Assembly: GCA_964572725.1 (NCBI GenBank) | Contig: CAZNFW010000057.1 | Location: 1 to 16,451 of the forward strand | Origin: Rosettibacter sp964572725 | GTDB lineage: Bacteria > Bacteroidota > Ignavibacteria > Ignavibacteriales > Melioribacteraceae | Direction of reading: 5' to 3' | DNA length: 16,451 bases | In this document: positions 1 to 7,792 of the stretch, piece after piece | Layout of the letters: each line of letters opens with the position of its first letter | Numbering within the stretch: position 1 is the stretch's first letter | Program-made: the position numbers and the translations under genes | Notes under the pieces: generated by a model | What the model was told of the DNA's origin: nothing | The model's input: only the letters and a program-made list of their open reading frames with translations | Databases searched by the model: none

Positions 1-66
1 CACTAAGGAACACGAAGGATTAAAACTTTGTGTTCTTTGTGAAAATCCTTTGTGCCCTTTGTGGTT
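1..66. repeat. Partial copy of a palindromic CACAAAG-heptad dispersed repeat
   Basis: This segment is the reverse complement of 5847-5912 with 65 of 66 positions identical; the only difference is at position 56. The second copy continues for another 24 bp, so this one is probably cut by the window edge. It contains CTTTGTG heptads and diverged CACTAAG/CACGAAG heptads. It lies outside any gene and codes for nothing I recognise. The near identity of two non-coding copies about 5.8 kb apart shows a dispersed repeat family rather than chance. Confidence 0.85.
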
Positions 67-290
67 AAAAACATTCGTGCAATTAACGGCTAAAACTTTA
101 ACTCACCCTAAAAACATTCTTTTTAAAAAAAATGGCCTTGTATTAAGATTATTAACTTAAAGTGATTATTTTTAAATTAACTTTGTTAATAGTTAATGAT
201 AATAATATTTTTCAAATATCATTAACATTTAGCTTTTTGTTGTTATTTCATAAAATCATATAACAAAATAAAATATTTGTGATTTATTTC

Positions 291-320
291 TTTGTGAAAG
301 CTCCAAAATTATTTTATATT
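291..320 (+). promoter_or_regulatory. Candidate sigma70-type promoter of the secreted protein gene
   Basis: TTTGTG (291-296) and TATATT (315-320) are separated by 18 bp and sit about 38 bp before the ATG at 359. An AAGGG ribosome binding site follows at 347-351, 7 nt from the start codon. Such boxes arise often by chance in AT-rich DNA, so this is only a candidate. Confidence 0.35.
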
Positions 321-358
321 ATTGCGATTAAAAATCAATAATTTACAAGGGCAAAGAG

Positions 359-1969
359 ATGACCAACACTTCAAAAATTTTTTTGGTTTACATATTTTTA
401 ACAAATTTAATTTTAGCACAAGTAACTATAACATTGCCAACAGCAGTAGGCACAGCAGGAAGTGAAAACTTATTTCCAATCTCAGTCTCTGATTTAACAG
501 GTCAAAATGTTACTTCATTCCAGTTTCAGGTAAATTATAATAAAAATGTGATTTATATAACTGGAATAAGCACTTCCGGTACACTTGTAGGTGGTAATAG
601 TCCTACTACAAAAATAGATACAATAAATGGTTACTTGAGAGTTTCCTGGGCAAGTGCGTATCCATTAACAGGTTCTGGTACTTTGTTCAATATAAGAATA
701 AAATTCAGAGGCAGCGGTTCTACACCATTAGAATTTGGCGATATTGTTTATGATAATGGCAATGTGAATCCTAAAATGTTTGGTCCCTCTGAATTGCAGG
801 TGAACTGGATTAATGGTCAGGCAAGTGTAAGTACTACTAATAATCCACCAGTATTTTCAAGTGTTGGGGATAAATCTGTAAACGAAAATCAGACTTTGAC
901 TTTTACTGTAAGTGCAACAGATCCAGAGAATGATCCTTTAACTTATGGAGTTCAAAATTTACCAGCAGGAGCTAATTTTAATTCAACTACAAGAACATTT
1001 ACATGGACGCCAAATTATAATCAAGGGGGGAGAAATTATGTTGTTACATTTACTGTAAGTGATGGAATTAACACTTCGATATTGAATGTTACAATATCTG
1101 TAGAAAATGTAAATAGACCACCTGTATTAAATCTTAATACAACAAGTCCTGTAAATATAAGTGAAGGACAAAATTATAGTTTACAACTTACAGCCACCGA
1201 TCCAGACAGCGGAGCTGTTTTACTTTTTACATATACTAATTTACCATTAGGAGCTGACTTAACTGCAGATGGATTATTTACATGGAAACCATCTTATAAT
1301 CAAGCAGGAAGTTATATAATTACTTTTACTGTTATGGATGAATATAATGAAAAGGATTCAAAAACTCTTATTATAAATGTCGCAGATGCAAATCAACCAC
1401 CAGTAATTACTAAGAAAATTCCGAAGGATACAATTATAACTGTTCATAATGTCCCCGTAGCTTTTACCTTTCAGTACCAAGCAATTGATTATGAAGGAGA
1501 ATCACTAACATTTGCACAAGTAGAAGTACCAGCTAATGCAAGTATATCGCAAAGCGGATTATTTACATGGATTCCAACCCAAGACCAGGCTAATAAAACT
1601 TTCCGCATTATAATAGCAGTTTTTGATGGTCATAATATTGTGTATGATACAACTTCTGTTAAAACAAGTCCAGTTGTAAGCGTTCGAGATAATGCCAATA
1701 TTCCTTTGCAGTATGAACTATATCAAAATTATCCCAATCCATTTAATCCATCAACTACAATATTTTTTGCTATTCCAGAAGAATCAAATGTAACATTGAA
1801 AGTCTATAATTCATTAGGTAAAGAAGTGGCTACATTAGTTAACAGAGTATTACCTGCTGGTTATCATTCAGTTGTGTTTAATGCTAAGAATTTAGTAAGC
1901 GGAATTTATTTTTATAAAATTGAAGCAGGAAATTATACTTCGGTAAGAAAAATGCTATTGATGAAGTAA
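359..1969 (+). CDS. Type IX-secreted protein: cohesin-like domain, three Ig/cadherin-like repeats, C-terminal sorting domain
   Basis: The 536-residue product begins with a signal peptide (hydrophobic IFLVYIFLTNLILA, likely cut near residue 20) and no lipobox cysteine. Residues about 21-155 resemble a cohesin-type beta-sandwich: an FQFQVNYN strand, then LRVSWAS and LTGSGTLFNIRIKF. Three repeats of about 90 residues follow (about 161-251, 252-344, 345-440). The first two open with N-x-PPV and carry an ATDPE/ATDPD motif, and all three have an FTW strand, as in putative Ig (He_PIG) or cadherin-like domains. Residues about 452-536 are the type IX sorting domain, with YPNPFNPST at 458-466 and a basic KMLLMK end. 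The protein is therefore predicted to cross the outer membrane and be released or surface-anchored. No catalytic domain is visible, so adhesion or assembly is inference. The start is supported by the signal peptide and by AAGGG 7 nt upstream. A terminator-like hairpin follows, suggesting a single-gene transcript. Confidence 0.85.
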   Translation: MTNTSKIFLVYIFLTNLILAQVTITLPTAVGTAGSENLFPISVSDLTGQNVTSFQFQVNYNKNVIYITGISTSGTLVGGNSPTTKIDTINGYLRVSWASAYPLTGSGTLFNIRIKFRGSGSTPLEFGDIVYDNGNVNPKMFGPSELQVNWINGQASVSTTNNPPVFSSVGDKSVNENQTLTFTVSATDPENDPLTYGVQNLPAGANFNSTTRTFTWTPNYNQGGRNYVVTFTVSDGINTSILNVTISVENVNRPPVLNLNTTSPVNISEGQNYSLQLTATDPDSGAVLLFTYTNLPLGADLTADGLFTWKPSYNQAGSYIITFTVMDEYNEKDSKTLIINVADANQPPVITKKIPKDTIITVHNVPVAFTFQYQAIDYEGESLTFAQVEVPANASISQSGLFTWIPTQDQANKTFRIIIAVFDGHNIVYDTTSVKTSPVVSVRDNANIPLQYELYQNYPNPFNPSTTIFFAIPEESNVTLKVYNSLGKEVATLVNRVLPAGYHSVVFNAKNLVSGIYFYKIEAGNYTSVRKMLLMK

Positions 1970-2068
1970 AAATTATAATTGTAGTAGTTCAGTCTTAAAA
2001 AAATAATTTTAAATACGATAATATTGATGAAAAATTTTGTTTGAATTTTTTTGGTTTTTGTGAACTAC

Positions 2069-2120
2069 GGGGGTCAAAATTTTATTAAATAAAATAAATT
2101 CATTCATTTTGCCCCCTTTT
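2069..2120 (+). terminator. Probable rho-independent terminator after the secreted protein gene
   Basis: GGGGG-T-CAAAAT (2069-2080) pairs with ATTTTGCCCCC (2106-2116), giving 11 base pairs with one bulged T (2074). The AT-rich loop is about 25 nt and TTTT follows at 2117-2120. It is the only G/C-rich hairpin in the gap between the two forward genes. The long loop and short T-run are the weak points. It lies 100 bp past the stop codon. Confidence 0.6.
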
Positions 2121-2180
2121 ATTTAACTTATTTGTCATAATGTAATACATCTTTTATTCATTGAATTATGAAATAAGTTG

Positions 2181-2210
2181 TTGATTCTTTTTTTGGTAAT
2201 TATTTATACG
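2181..2210 (+). promoter_or_regulatory. Candidate promoter of the histidine kinase gene
   Basis: TTGATT (2181-2186) and TATACG (2205-2210) are 18 bp apart and lie about 39 bp before the ATG at 2249. It sits just after the terminator-like hairpin, where a promoter is expected. No Shine-Dalgarno site precedes the start codon. Confidence 0.3.
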
Positions 2211-2248
2211 GCGTGAAAAAGTATTGAATAATCATTAACAAAATAATT

Positions 2249-5200
2249 ATGGTGAATAACAAAAAATTTTATGAGGGTATCCTTTTAGGGCTTATCTTTT
2301 TAATAATTTTTGTTTTATTGCTTCTGCTTGGCTTACATTTCATTAATCAACATGAAGAATTAATAGAACCGCTGAATGTAAAATCTGAATTATTTTTTAT
2401 AATTGTTACTCTTTTATTGTTCTTAGTATTGACAGGAGTTTTTATAATCTGGCATTCGAAAGAAAAAGAAGAAAAAATTATTGAAGAAGAAAGTTATAGA
2501 ATTGTTAAAAGTCTTAATAGATTGTATCGAGTATTGAGTGATATTAATCAATCGATAGTAAGAATAAAAAAGAAAGAAAGATTATTTGAAGATATTTGCA
2601 GAATTGTAGTTCAGGATGGAAACTATGATGTATGCTGGATTAGTTTGCTAAATCAAGAGACAATGAAATTACAACCATTATTTTTTAACGAGCAGAGAAA
2701 TGGACTTTTTGAAACTCTAAAAGAAAAAATAATTGATGATTTGTTTGGTGTGAAATGTTTAGTTGATGAAAATTATGTTTGCAATGATATAATCACAGAA
2801 TTATCTGATGAAAAAAGCAAAGAGATTCTAATTTCTCTTGGTTTAAATTCATTTGCAGTATTACCACTGATAATTGATGAAAAGATAATAGGCACAATTA
2901 ATTTTATTTCGAGTCAAAAAAATTATTTCAATGATAACGAAATAAGTCTTCTTAAAGAATTATCAATGGATTTATCTTTTGCAATAAAGCATTTTGATGA
3001 GGAAGAAAAAAGAATTAAAGCAGAAAAGGAATTGAGGGAATCACAACAAATGTTGAGATTAATTCTGGATACAATTCCTGTAAGAGTTTTTTGGAAAGAT
3101 GTTAATCTAAATTATCTTGGATGCAATAAACCTTTTGCAAAAGATTCTGGAATGAATTTTCCCGATGAAATAATTGGCAAAAATGATTATGAAATGGGAT
3201 GGAAAGAACAAGCTGATTTATACCGTGCAGATGATAAATTTGTAATTGAAACAAGACAACCAAAATTAAATTATGAAGAACCACAAACAACTCCTGATGG
3301 GAAAACAATATGGTTAAAAACAAGTAAAATACCTCTAATTGATGCTGATGGAAATATTAAAGGAGTCTTAGGTACTTACGAAGATATTACTGAAAAAAAA
3401 TTAATGGAAGAATCTCTTCTATTGAGAGAATCTCAATTAAGAACAACACTATATAGTATTGGTGATGCTGTTATTGCTGTAGATAGTGAAGGTTATGTAA
3501 TGATAATGAATCCTGTAGCAGAAAAATTAACAGGCTGGAAGGAAAGTGAAGCAAAAGGTAAACCTCTCGAAGAAATATTTAATATTATAAATGAAGAAAC
3601 AAGAAATAAAGTTGAAAATCCAGTAAGAAGAGTTTTAAGAGAAGGGGTAGTTGTTGGACTTGCAAATCATACTGTTTTAATATCAAGAGATGGAAGAGAA
3701 TTCCCAATTGCAGATTCTGGCGCACCAATTTTTGATGAACATAAAAATATAATTGGCGTAGTATTAGTTTTTAGAGATCAAACTGAGGAAAGAAGAATTC
3801 AAAAAGCAATTAAAGAAAGCGAAGAAAAATTTAGAGAACTTTCTGAATCAGCTCTTGCAGGTGTGTATTTAATTCAGGATAATATTTTTCAATATGTGAA
3901 CCCCTCGCTTGCTAAAACTTTTGGTTATTCTGTTGATGAAATTGTTGGGATATTAGGACCACTCGATTTAACTCATCCTGATTATCATTCTGAAGTATTA
4001 AAAAACATAAGAAAAAGAATTGACGGTAATGTGAAAGAGGTTCGTTATGAATTTAAAGGTATTAAGAAAAATGGTGAAGTTATTGATATTGAAGTTCATG
4101 GAGTAAGAATTAATTATAAAGATAAACCTGCAATTGTTGGGACATTAATAGACATAACCGAAAGAAAAAAAGCAGAATTAGCACTAAAACAAGCAGAAGA
4201 AAATTTCAGACAATCTTTCGATGAATCACCAGTTGGTATCAGGATAGTAAATGAAGATGGTAAAACAATCTATGCAAATAAAGCATTGCTTGATATTTAT
4301 GGTTATGAAAGTTTAGATGAATTAATCAATACATCTGTTTCTCATCGTTATACAAAAGAAAGTTACGAAGAATTTAAGAAAAGAAGAGAATTAAGAAAGC
4401 AAGGTATTGAAACTCAGCATTATGAAATAAGCATAATCAGAAAAGATGGTGAAATAAGAAACCTTGATGTATATAGGAAAAAAATCATCTGGAACAACCA
4501 ACCTCAATATCAAGTAATTTATATCGATATAACAGAAAAAAGGAAAGCTGAAAAAGCATTAATAGAAAGCGAGGAAAGATTAAATCTTGCAATACAAAGC
4601 GCAAATATTGGTCTCTGGGATCAAGATTTTGTAACAGGCAAAATTATTAGAAATAAACAGTGGGCAGAAATGCTCGGATATACTTTAGAAGAAATAAATA
4701 CTGATATAAATGCCTTTTTAAATTTGATTCATCCAGATGATTTAGAAAAAGTTAAAGAAAAAATTAAAGAGCATGAGGATGGTAAAACTGATATCTTTAG
4801 TGTTGAATTTCGAATGCTTACAAAAAATGGAAATTGGAAATGGATATTAAATGTTGGAAAAATAATTGAAAGAGATTCAAATGGAAAACCAATAAGAGCA
4901 ATAGGTATTCATTTAGATATTAATGAACGGAAATTAGCAGAAGAAGCATTAATTATAGCAAAAGAAAAAGCTGAGCAGGCAGATAAAATTAAAACCGAAT
5001 TTCTTGCTCAAGTTTCTCATGAAATTCGAACACCAATTAATATTATTGTAAGCAGTGCAAATCTAATTAAGGAATCAGTTTATGACCTTGTAGAACCAGA
5101 ATACAGACAATTATTTTCGAGTATAAATTCAGCTTCATTCAGGATTATAAGAACCATTGACCAGATTTTAAATATGTCTGAATTACAAATTGGGGCATAT

Positions 5201-5671
5201 CATGCAAATCCAAAATTAATTGATTTAAAGGATGACATTCTTGAAAATTTATATAATGAATATGTTAGATTAGCAGAATCCAAAGGCTTAAGTATAATTA
5301 AGAAGTATCATGTTGAAGATGCAAAAATTATTGCGGATGAATATAGCATAACTCAGATATTTGCAAACTTAATAGACAATGCAATAAAGTATACAGAAGA
5401 AGGATATGTAGAAGTATCCCTATATGAAAATGAGAAAAAGGAAAAAGTAGTTGAAGTTAAAGATACTGGCATTGGAATTAGTGAAGAATTTTTGCCTCGT
5501 TTGTTTGAGCCGTTTGTTCAGGAAGAACAGGGATATTCTAGACCATATGAAGGAAATGGTTTAGGATTGGCTCTTGTTAAAAAGTATTGTGAACTAAATA
5601 ATGCTTCAATTAGTGTTGAGTCAAAGAAAAATATTGGGACTGTATTTAGGGTGATAATTCATCATAAGTAA
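2249..5671 (+). CDS. Membrane-bound multi-sensor histidine kinase (GAF, five PAS, HisKA, HATPase)
   Basis: The 1140-residue product starts with two membrane helices (about 11-31 and 47-67) separated by a very short periplasmic loop, so sensing is probably cytoplasmic. A GAF-like domain spans about 95-250. Five PAS/PAC units follow (about 266-385, 393-517, 525-642, 650-768, 775-900), each closing on a D-I-T-E-(K/R)-like PAC end (the second as DQTEE, the fifth as DINER) before a charged linker helix. The HisKA domain has the phosphoacceptor H924 in SHEIRTP. The ATPase has an N-box around N1040/N1044, DTGIG at 1072-1076 and GNGLGLAL at 1102-1109, so the kinase looks active. No receiver or Hpt domain is present and no response regulator gene lies nearby, so it is an orphan kinase whose partner must be elsewhere. 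The signal is unknown. The start lacks a ribosome binding site, but the reading frame covers the whole first membrane helix. Confidence 0.9.
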   Translation: MVNNKKFYEGILLGLIFLIIFVLLLLLGLHFINQHEELIEPLNVKSELFFIIVTLLLFLVLTGVFIIWHSKEKEEKIIEEESYRIVKSLNRLYRVLSDINQSIVRIKKKERLFEDICRIVVQDGNYDVCWISLLNQETMKLQPLFFNEQRNGLFETLKEKIIDDLFGVKCLVDENYVCNDIITELSDEKSKEILISLGLNSFAVLPLIIDEKIIGTINFISSQKNYFNDNEISLLKELSMDLSFAIKHFDEEEKRIKAEKELRESQQMLRLILDTIPVRVFWKDVNLNYLGCNKPFAKDSGMNFPDEIIGKNDYEMGWKEQADLYRADDKFVIETRQPKLNYEEPQTTPDGKTIWLKTSKIPLIDADGNIKGVLGTYEDITEKKLMEESLLLRESQLRTTLYSIGDAVIAVDSEGYVMIMNPVAEKLTGWKESEAKGKPLEEIFNIINEETRNKVENPVRRVLREGVVVGLANHTVLISRDGREFPIADSGAPIFDEHKNIIGVVLVFRDQTEERRIQKAIKESEEKFRELSESALAGVYLIQDNIFQYVNPSLAKTFGYSVDEIVGILGPLDLTHPDYHSEVLKNIRKRIDGNVKEVRYEFKGIKKNGEVIDIEVHGVRINYKDKPAIVGTLIDITERKKAELALKQAEENFRQSFDESPVGIRIVNEDGKTIYANKALLDIYGYESLDELINTSVSHRYTKESYEEFKKRRELRKQGIETQHYEISIIRKDGEIRNLDVYRKKIIWNNQPQYQVIYIDITEKRKAEKALIESEERLNLAIQSANIGLWDQDFVTGKIIRNKQWAEMLGYTLEEINTDINAFLNLIHPDDLEKVKEKIKEHEDGKTDIFSVEFRMLTKNGNWKWILNVGKIIERDSNGKPIRAIGIHLDINERKLAEEALIIAKEKAEQADKIKTEFLAQVSHEIRTPINIIVSSANLIKESVYDLVEPEYRQLFSSINSASFRIIRTIDQILNMSELQIGAYHANPKLIDLKDDILENLYNEYVRLAESKGLSIIKKYHVEDAKIIADEYSITQIFANLIDNAIKYTEEGYVEVSLYENEKKEKVVEVKDTGIGISEEFLPRLFEPFVQEEQGYSRPYEGNGLGLALVKKYCELNNASISVESKKNIGTVFRVIIHHK

Positions 5672-6200
5672 GAAATTTAATGGTTAATGAAGTTTTTGTA
5701 TTTCAAAATAAATTGTAAAAAAAGTTCTTAATGTGAATGAAATTATTGCAAGAGGAATTTGTTATAAAAAAATAACAATTATTTTGAACAAGGTGAAAAA
5801 TTTCATTCTGCCATGCTGAACAAAATTAATAAATCTAATTCTTTATAACCACAAAGAGCACAAAGGATTTTCACAAAGAACACAAAGTTTTAATCCTTCG
5901 TGTTCCTTAGTGCTGTACTTTGTGAACTTAGTGGTTAAATCTTATTACTACTCTTCACAGTATTATGTTTTGCGAGTATGACAGAAGGAATGTATGGATG
6001 CCCGCTTTAGCAGAGATGAAAAATAAGTTATGTATCAGTTCCGTAAAAATTTACCTGTTGGCAGAAAGGCTTACATCAGGATTAAACGTGCGGGAATTCA
6101 GATAATTTATTTTATAAAATTATTCCCTAGCTAAGTGGAAGTTAATATAATTATGAAAGTTATATAATCTGAATGAAAAATAATTATTTTCTGAAAGAAT
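5672..6200. other. Repeat-rich intergenic region between convergent genes
   Basis: These 529 bp lie between the 3' ends of the kinase gene and rseC. They hold the full heptad palindrome (5847-5936). Fragments resembling other common dispersed intergenic repeats sit around it: CATTCTG at about 5805, a TGACAGAAGG stretch at about 5979, and CCCGCTTTAGC at about 6001. An imperfect hairpin pairs GGGAAT (6092-6097) with ATTCCC (6122-6127), with inner AATTT/AAATT pairing. It lacks a clear T-run, so I do not call it a terminator. No convincing gene is present; the longest ATG frame I followed in the GC-richer part (6017) gives only 29 residues. Confidence 0.6.
5847..5936. repeat. Full copy of a palindromic heptad repeat, four CACAAAG plus four inverted heptads
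   Basis: The element runs from AACCAC to GTGGTT and is an imperfect palindrome of 90 bp. The left half has CACAAAG starting at 5850, 5859, 5872 and 5881. The right half has the inverted heptads CTTCGTG (5896), CTTAGTG (5906), CTTTGTG (5918) and CTTAGTG (5927). The first 66 bp match 1-66 in reverse complement with one mismatch. The transcript could fold into a long cruciform-like hairpin. I see no protein-coding meaning and no transposase nearby. Confidence 0.85.
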
Positions 6201-6635
6201 TTAAGAAACGTGATTAACCGAAATTATTCGAGGATGAATATTTGATGGCATAAATTTATTTTTGAAAAATAAAATTAAATAGTAAATTAAAACGCAACCC
6301 AAGCCAAATAAAAATGAACAAATTTCATTTTTTTTGAAATCAAGAATGTAATAACTTAACATAATCCCAGCTATAAAAATCAGAAGAGGTACGGCATAAA
6401 TATAAGTGGAGAATTTTAAAATTGTACTTCCTTGAACTAATATTTTTACGACATCACCTGGTCTGGTATGAAAATTATCAATTACTTTCAAAGTTCTCGA
6501 ATTATTATCTTTTGGTAAACATATAATTTTGGCTGAACAGTGTTCACAATTATCAATTTTAGTTATAACCACTTCTGCAATTCCATTTGATGAAGAAATA
6601 ACAATTCCTTCTTCAATTAATTCTTCTTTATACAT
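6201..6635 (-). CDS. rseC: RseC/MucC-family membrane protein
   Basis: This 144-residue protein has the RseC/MucC layout. A short N-terminal soluble part carries three cysteines, C30-x2-C33-x5-C39, and a later 'RPGDVVKILV' beta segment. Two adjacent membrane helices follow (about 80-100 and 106-125), then a short basic tail. In Escherichia coli RseC is associated with the sigma-E circuit and, together with Rsx (Rnf) and ApbE, with SoxR reduction. In many Bacteroidota the gene stands beside rnfB. Here it is on the same strand as, and downstream of, the rnf operon, but 342 bp of repeat-containing DNA separates it from rnfB, so cotranscription is uncertain. No Shine-Dalgarno site precedes the ATG. 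A role in Rnf maturation or redox function is inferred from family and context. Confidence 0.8.
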   Translation of the reverse strand: MYKEELIEEGIVISSSNGIAEVVITKIDNCEHCSAKIICLPKDNNSRTLKVIDNFHTRPGDVVKILVQGSTILKFSTYIYAVPLLIFIAGIMLSYYILDFKKNEICSFLFGLGCVLIYYLILFFKNKFMPSNIHPRIISVNHVS

Positions 6636-6977
6636 TTATTAATTACCATATTATGATATGTTATGTGAAAATTATTTCTTAGGATAAATTTGTATTAACA
6701 GCTAAAAATTTTACTGATTTATCAATTTCTATAAGATTTTTACTCTCAGATTCTTCGCTTCGCTTAAAATGACAGAAAAGAGATTCTTTTTCTAATAAAT
6801 CGGCTTCAAGATGTTAATTTAAATTCTTTTGTCATTCTGCGTAGTCCCCTATGAAATCAAGACGATGAAGAATCTAAATTCAACAAATCGAAATCAAAAT
6901 TATTGTATAATTCATTATAACTGAATGATGTTCATCTTTCACTAATTACCTTAATGAAATCATTTATTTATCAAATA
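6636..6977. other. Repeat-bearing gap between rnfB and rseC
   Basis: No credible gene is present in these 342 bp. The centre holds a composite inverted repeat (6749-6875). The left end must hold any separate rseC promoter, on the reverse strand. I see only AT-rich sequence there, with a small CATAT/ATATG dyad at 6647-6660, and cannot point to good promoter boxes. The right end, just after rnfB, shows no clear terminator hairpin. Confidence 0.6.
6749..6875. repeat. Composite inverted repeat of the AGATTCTTCGCTTCGC...TGACA type
   Basis: AGATTCTTC (6749-6757) is perfectly inverted as GAAGAATCT (6867-6875). Inside it, TGACAGAAAAG (6770-6780) is matched by CTTTTGTCA (6826-6834) with one bulged base. 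Both arms thus carry the same outer and inner words in mirror order. The sequence TTCTTCGCTTCGCT followed by ATGACA resembles a dispersed intergenic element that I recall from many FCB-group genomes; that recollection is not checked here. The central 45 bp are unrelated to the arms. Confidence 0.65.
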
Positions 6978-7790
6978 TCAATTATTAACATAAGTAATTT
7001 TTCTAATTGCACCTGTAGAACATTTATCAAATGGAATTTTAGATTCATCAAGTTTATCGTAATTAATTACTGCGAGATTATTAATCATTTCAATACCTCC
7101 ATCTGATTTGCGGGCACAAATTCCGCATCCGATACATGCAGCTTTACATATTTCTTTTGCTCTTTTAGGTTCATCCTGATTTTTGCATAAGATAAATATG
7201 TTTCTATCAATAGGATGCATTTCAATAATGTTGCGGGGACATGCTTTTGCACACAAACCACACCCAGTGCATAATTCTTCTATAACTTCTGGCATTTCAT
7301 TAGTTTCGTTCATTATTAAAGCATCAAATGGACAAGCAATTACACAATCTCCACCTCCAAGACATCCATAATGACAAAGTTTATCGCCGCCTGATACAAT
7401 TGACATTGCCTCGCAATTTTTTGGACCGTAATAATTTACTGATTTCTTAACAGCATTAAATTTATTTCCATTGCATAAAATTCTTGGTATCATTTTAATT
7501 GTCTTATCTGTTTTTATACCAAGAATTTCTCCAATTAAATTTGTGGTTTCTTCTCCACCAACCGGACAGCCATTGGGTTGAGTTTTTCCTTCTACAACTT
7601 TTACTGCAAAATCATAACAACCTGCATTACCGCAGGCTCCACAATTTGCTCCTGGTAATATTTCATTAATTTTTTCTATTAAAGGATTTTCCTCAACTCG
7701 AAGCTTTTTATCTGCAATTGCTAATCCGCTCGAAAATAAAAATCCTAAACCTCCCATTGTAGCTATAGCAATTATCAATGTTATTTCCAT
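6978..7790 (-). CDS. rnfB: Rnf complex subunit B, multi-cluster ferredoxin-like arm
   Basis: The 270-residue protein begins with one membrane anchor (about 3-24). An Fe-S domain follows with C50-x2-C53-x4-C58-x16-C75, where CGACG-x-AGC is the RnfB signature. Next come two ferredoxin motifs: C139/C143/C149/C153-P and C174-x2-C177-x2-C180-x3-C184-P. A further cysteine set, C215, C219, C222, C225 and a distant C257, suggests one more cluster. This makes it longer than the gammaproteobacterial form of about 190 residues and like the extended RnfB of anaerobes. It should take electrons from ferredoxin, or deliver them to it, on the cytoplasmic side and exchange them with the RnfA/E core. It is the last gene of the operon, starting 2 bp after the apbE stop codon with GAGG at 7797-7800 as ribosome binding site. 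Confidence 0.93.
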   Translation of the reverse strand: MEITLIIAIATMGGLGFLFSSGLAIADKKLRVEENPLIEKINEILPGANCGACGNAGCYDFAVKVVEGKTQPNGCPVGGEETTNLIGEILGIKTDKTIKMIPRILCNGNKFNAVKKSVNYYGPKNCEAMSIVSGGDKLCHYGCLGGGDCVIACPFDALIMNETNEMPEVIEELCTGCGLCAKACPRNIIEMHPIDRNIFILCKNQDEPKRAKEICKAACIGCGICARKSDGGIEMINNLAVINYDKLDESKIPFDKCSTGAIRKITYVNN

Positions 7791-7792
7791 AA

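Larger units (their letters stand above)
1..358. other. Intergenic region upstream of the secreted protein gene
   Basis: After the repeat at 1-66 this stretch is very AT-rich, with many TTAA and TTAAT words at about 140-240, and has no credible reading frame. The right end holds a candidate promoter (291-320) and a ribosome binding site (AAGGG at 347-351) for the gene starting at 359. I see no RNA gene in it. Confidence 0.7.

Noticed and set aside
3102..3323. Reverse-strand open frame inside the kinase gene
   Set aside because: It lies wholly within a well-supported PAS domain, has no ribosome binding site and resembles no protein I know.
2249..5671. Hybrid histidine kinase with a receiver domain
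   Set aside because: The protein ends right after the ATPase domain; no receiver-type aspartate pocket or Hpt domain is present.
5850..5933. CRISPR-like array
   Set aside because: The repeated unit is only 7 bp, the spacing is 9-13 bp, and the second half is inverted, which does not fit CRISPR repeats and spacers.
1..5936. A composite transposon bounded by the inverted heptad repeats
   Set aside because: There is no transposase, no target duplication can be checked, and the two genes inside look like ordinary chromosomal genes; a dispersed intergenic repeat explains it better.
6017..6106. Small forward frame of 29 codons in the convergent gap
   Set aside because: There is no ribosome binding site or recognisable motif, and it lies in a stretch that looks like decayed repeats.
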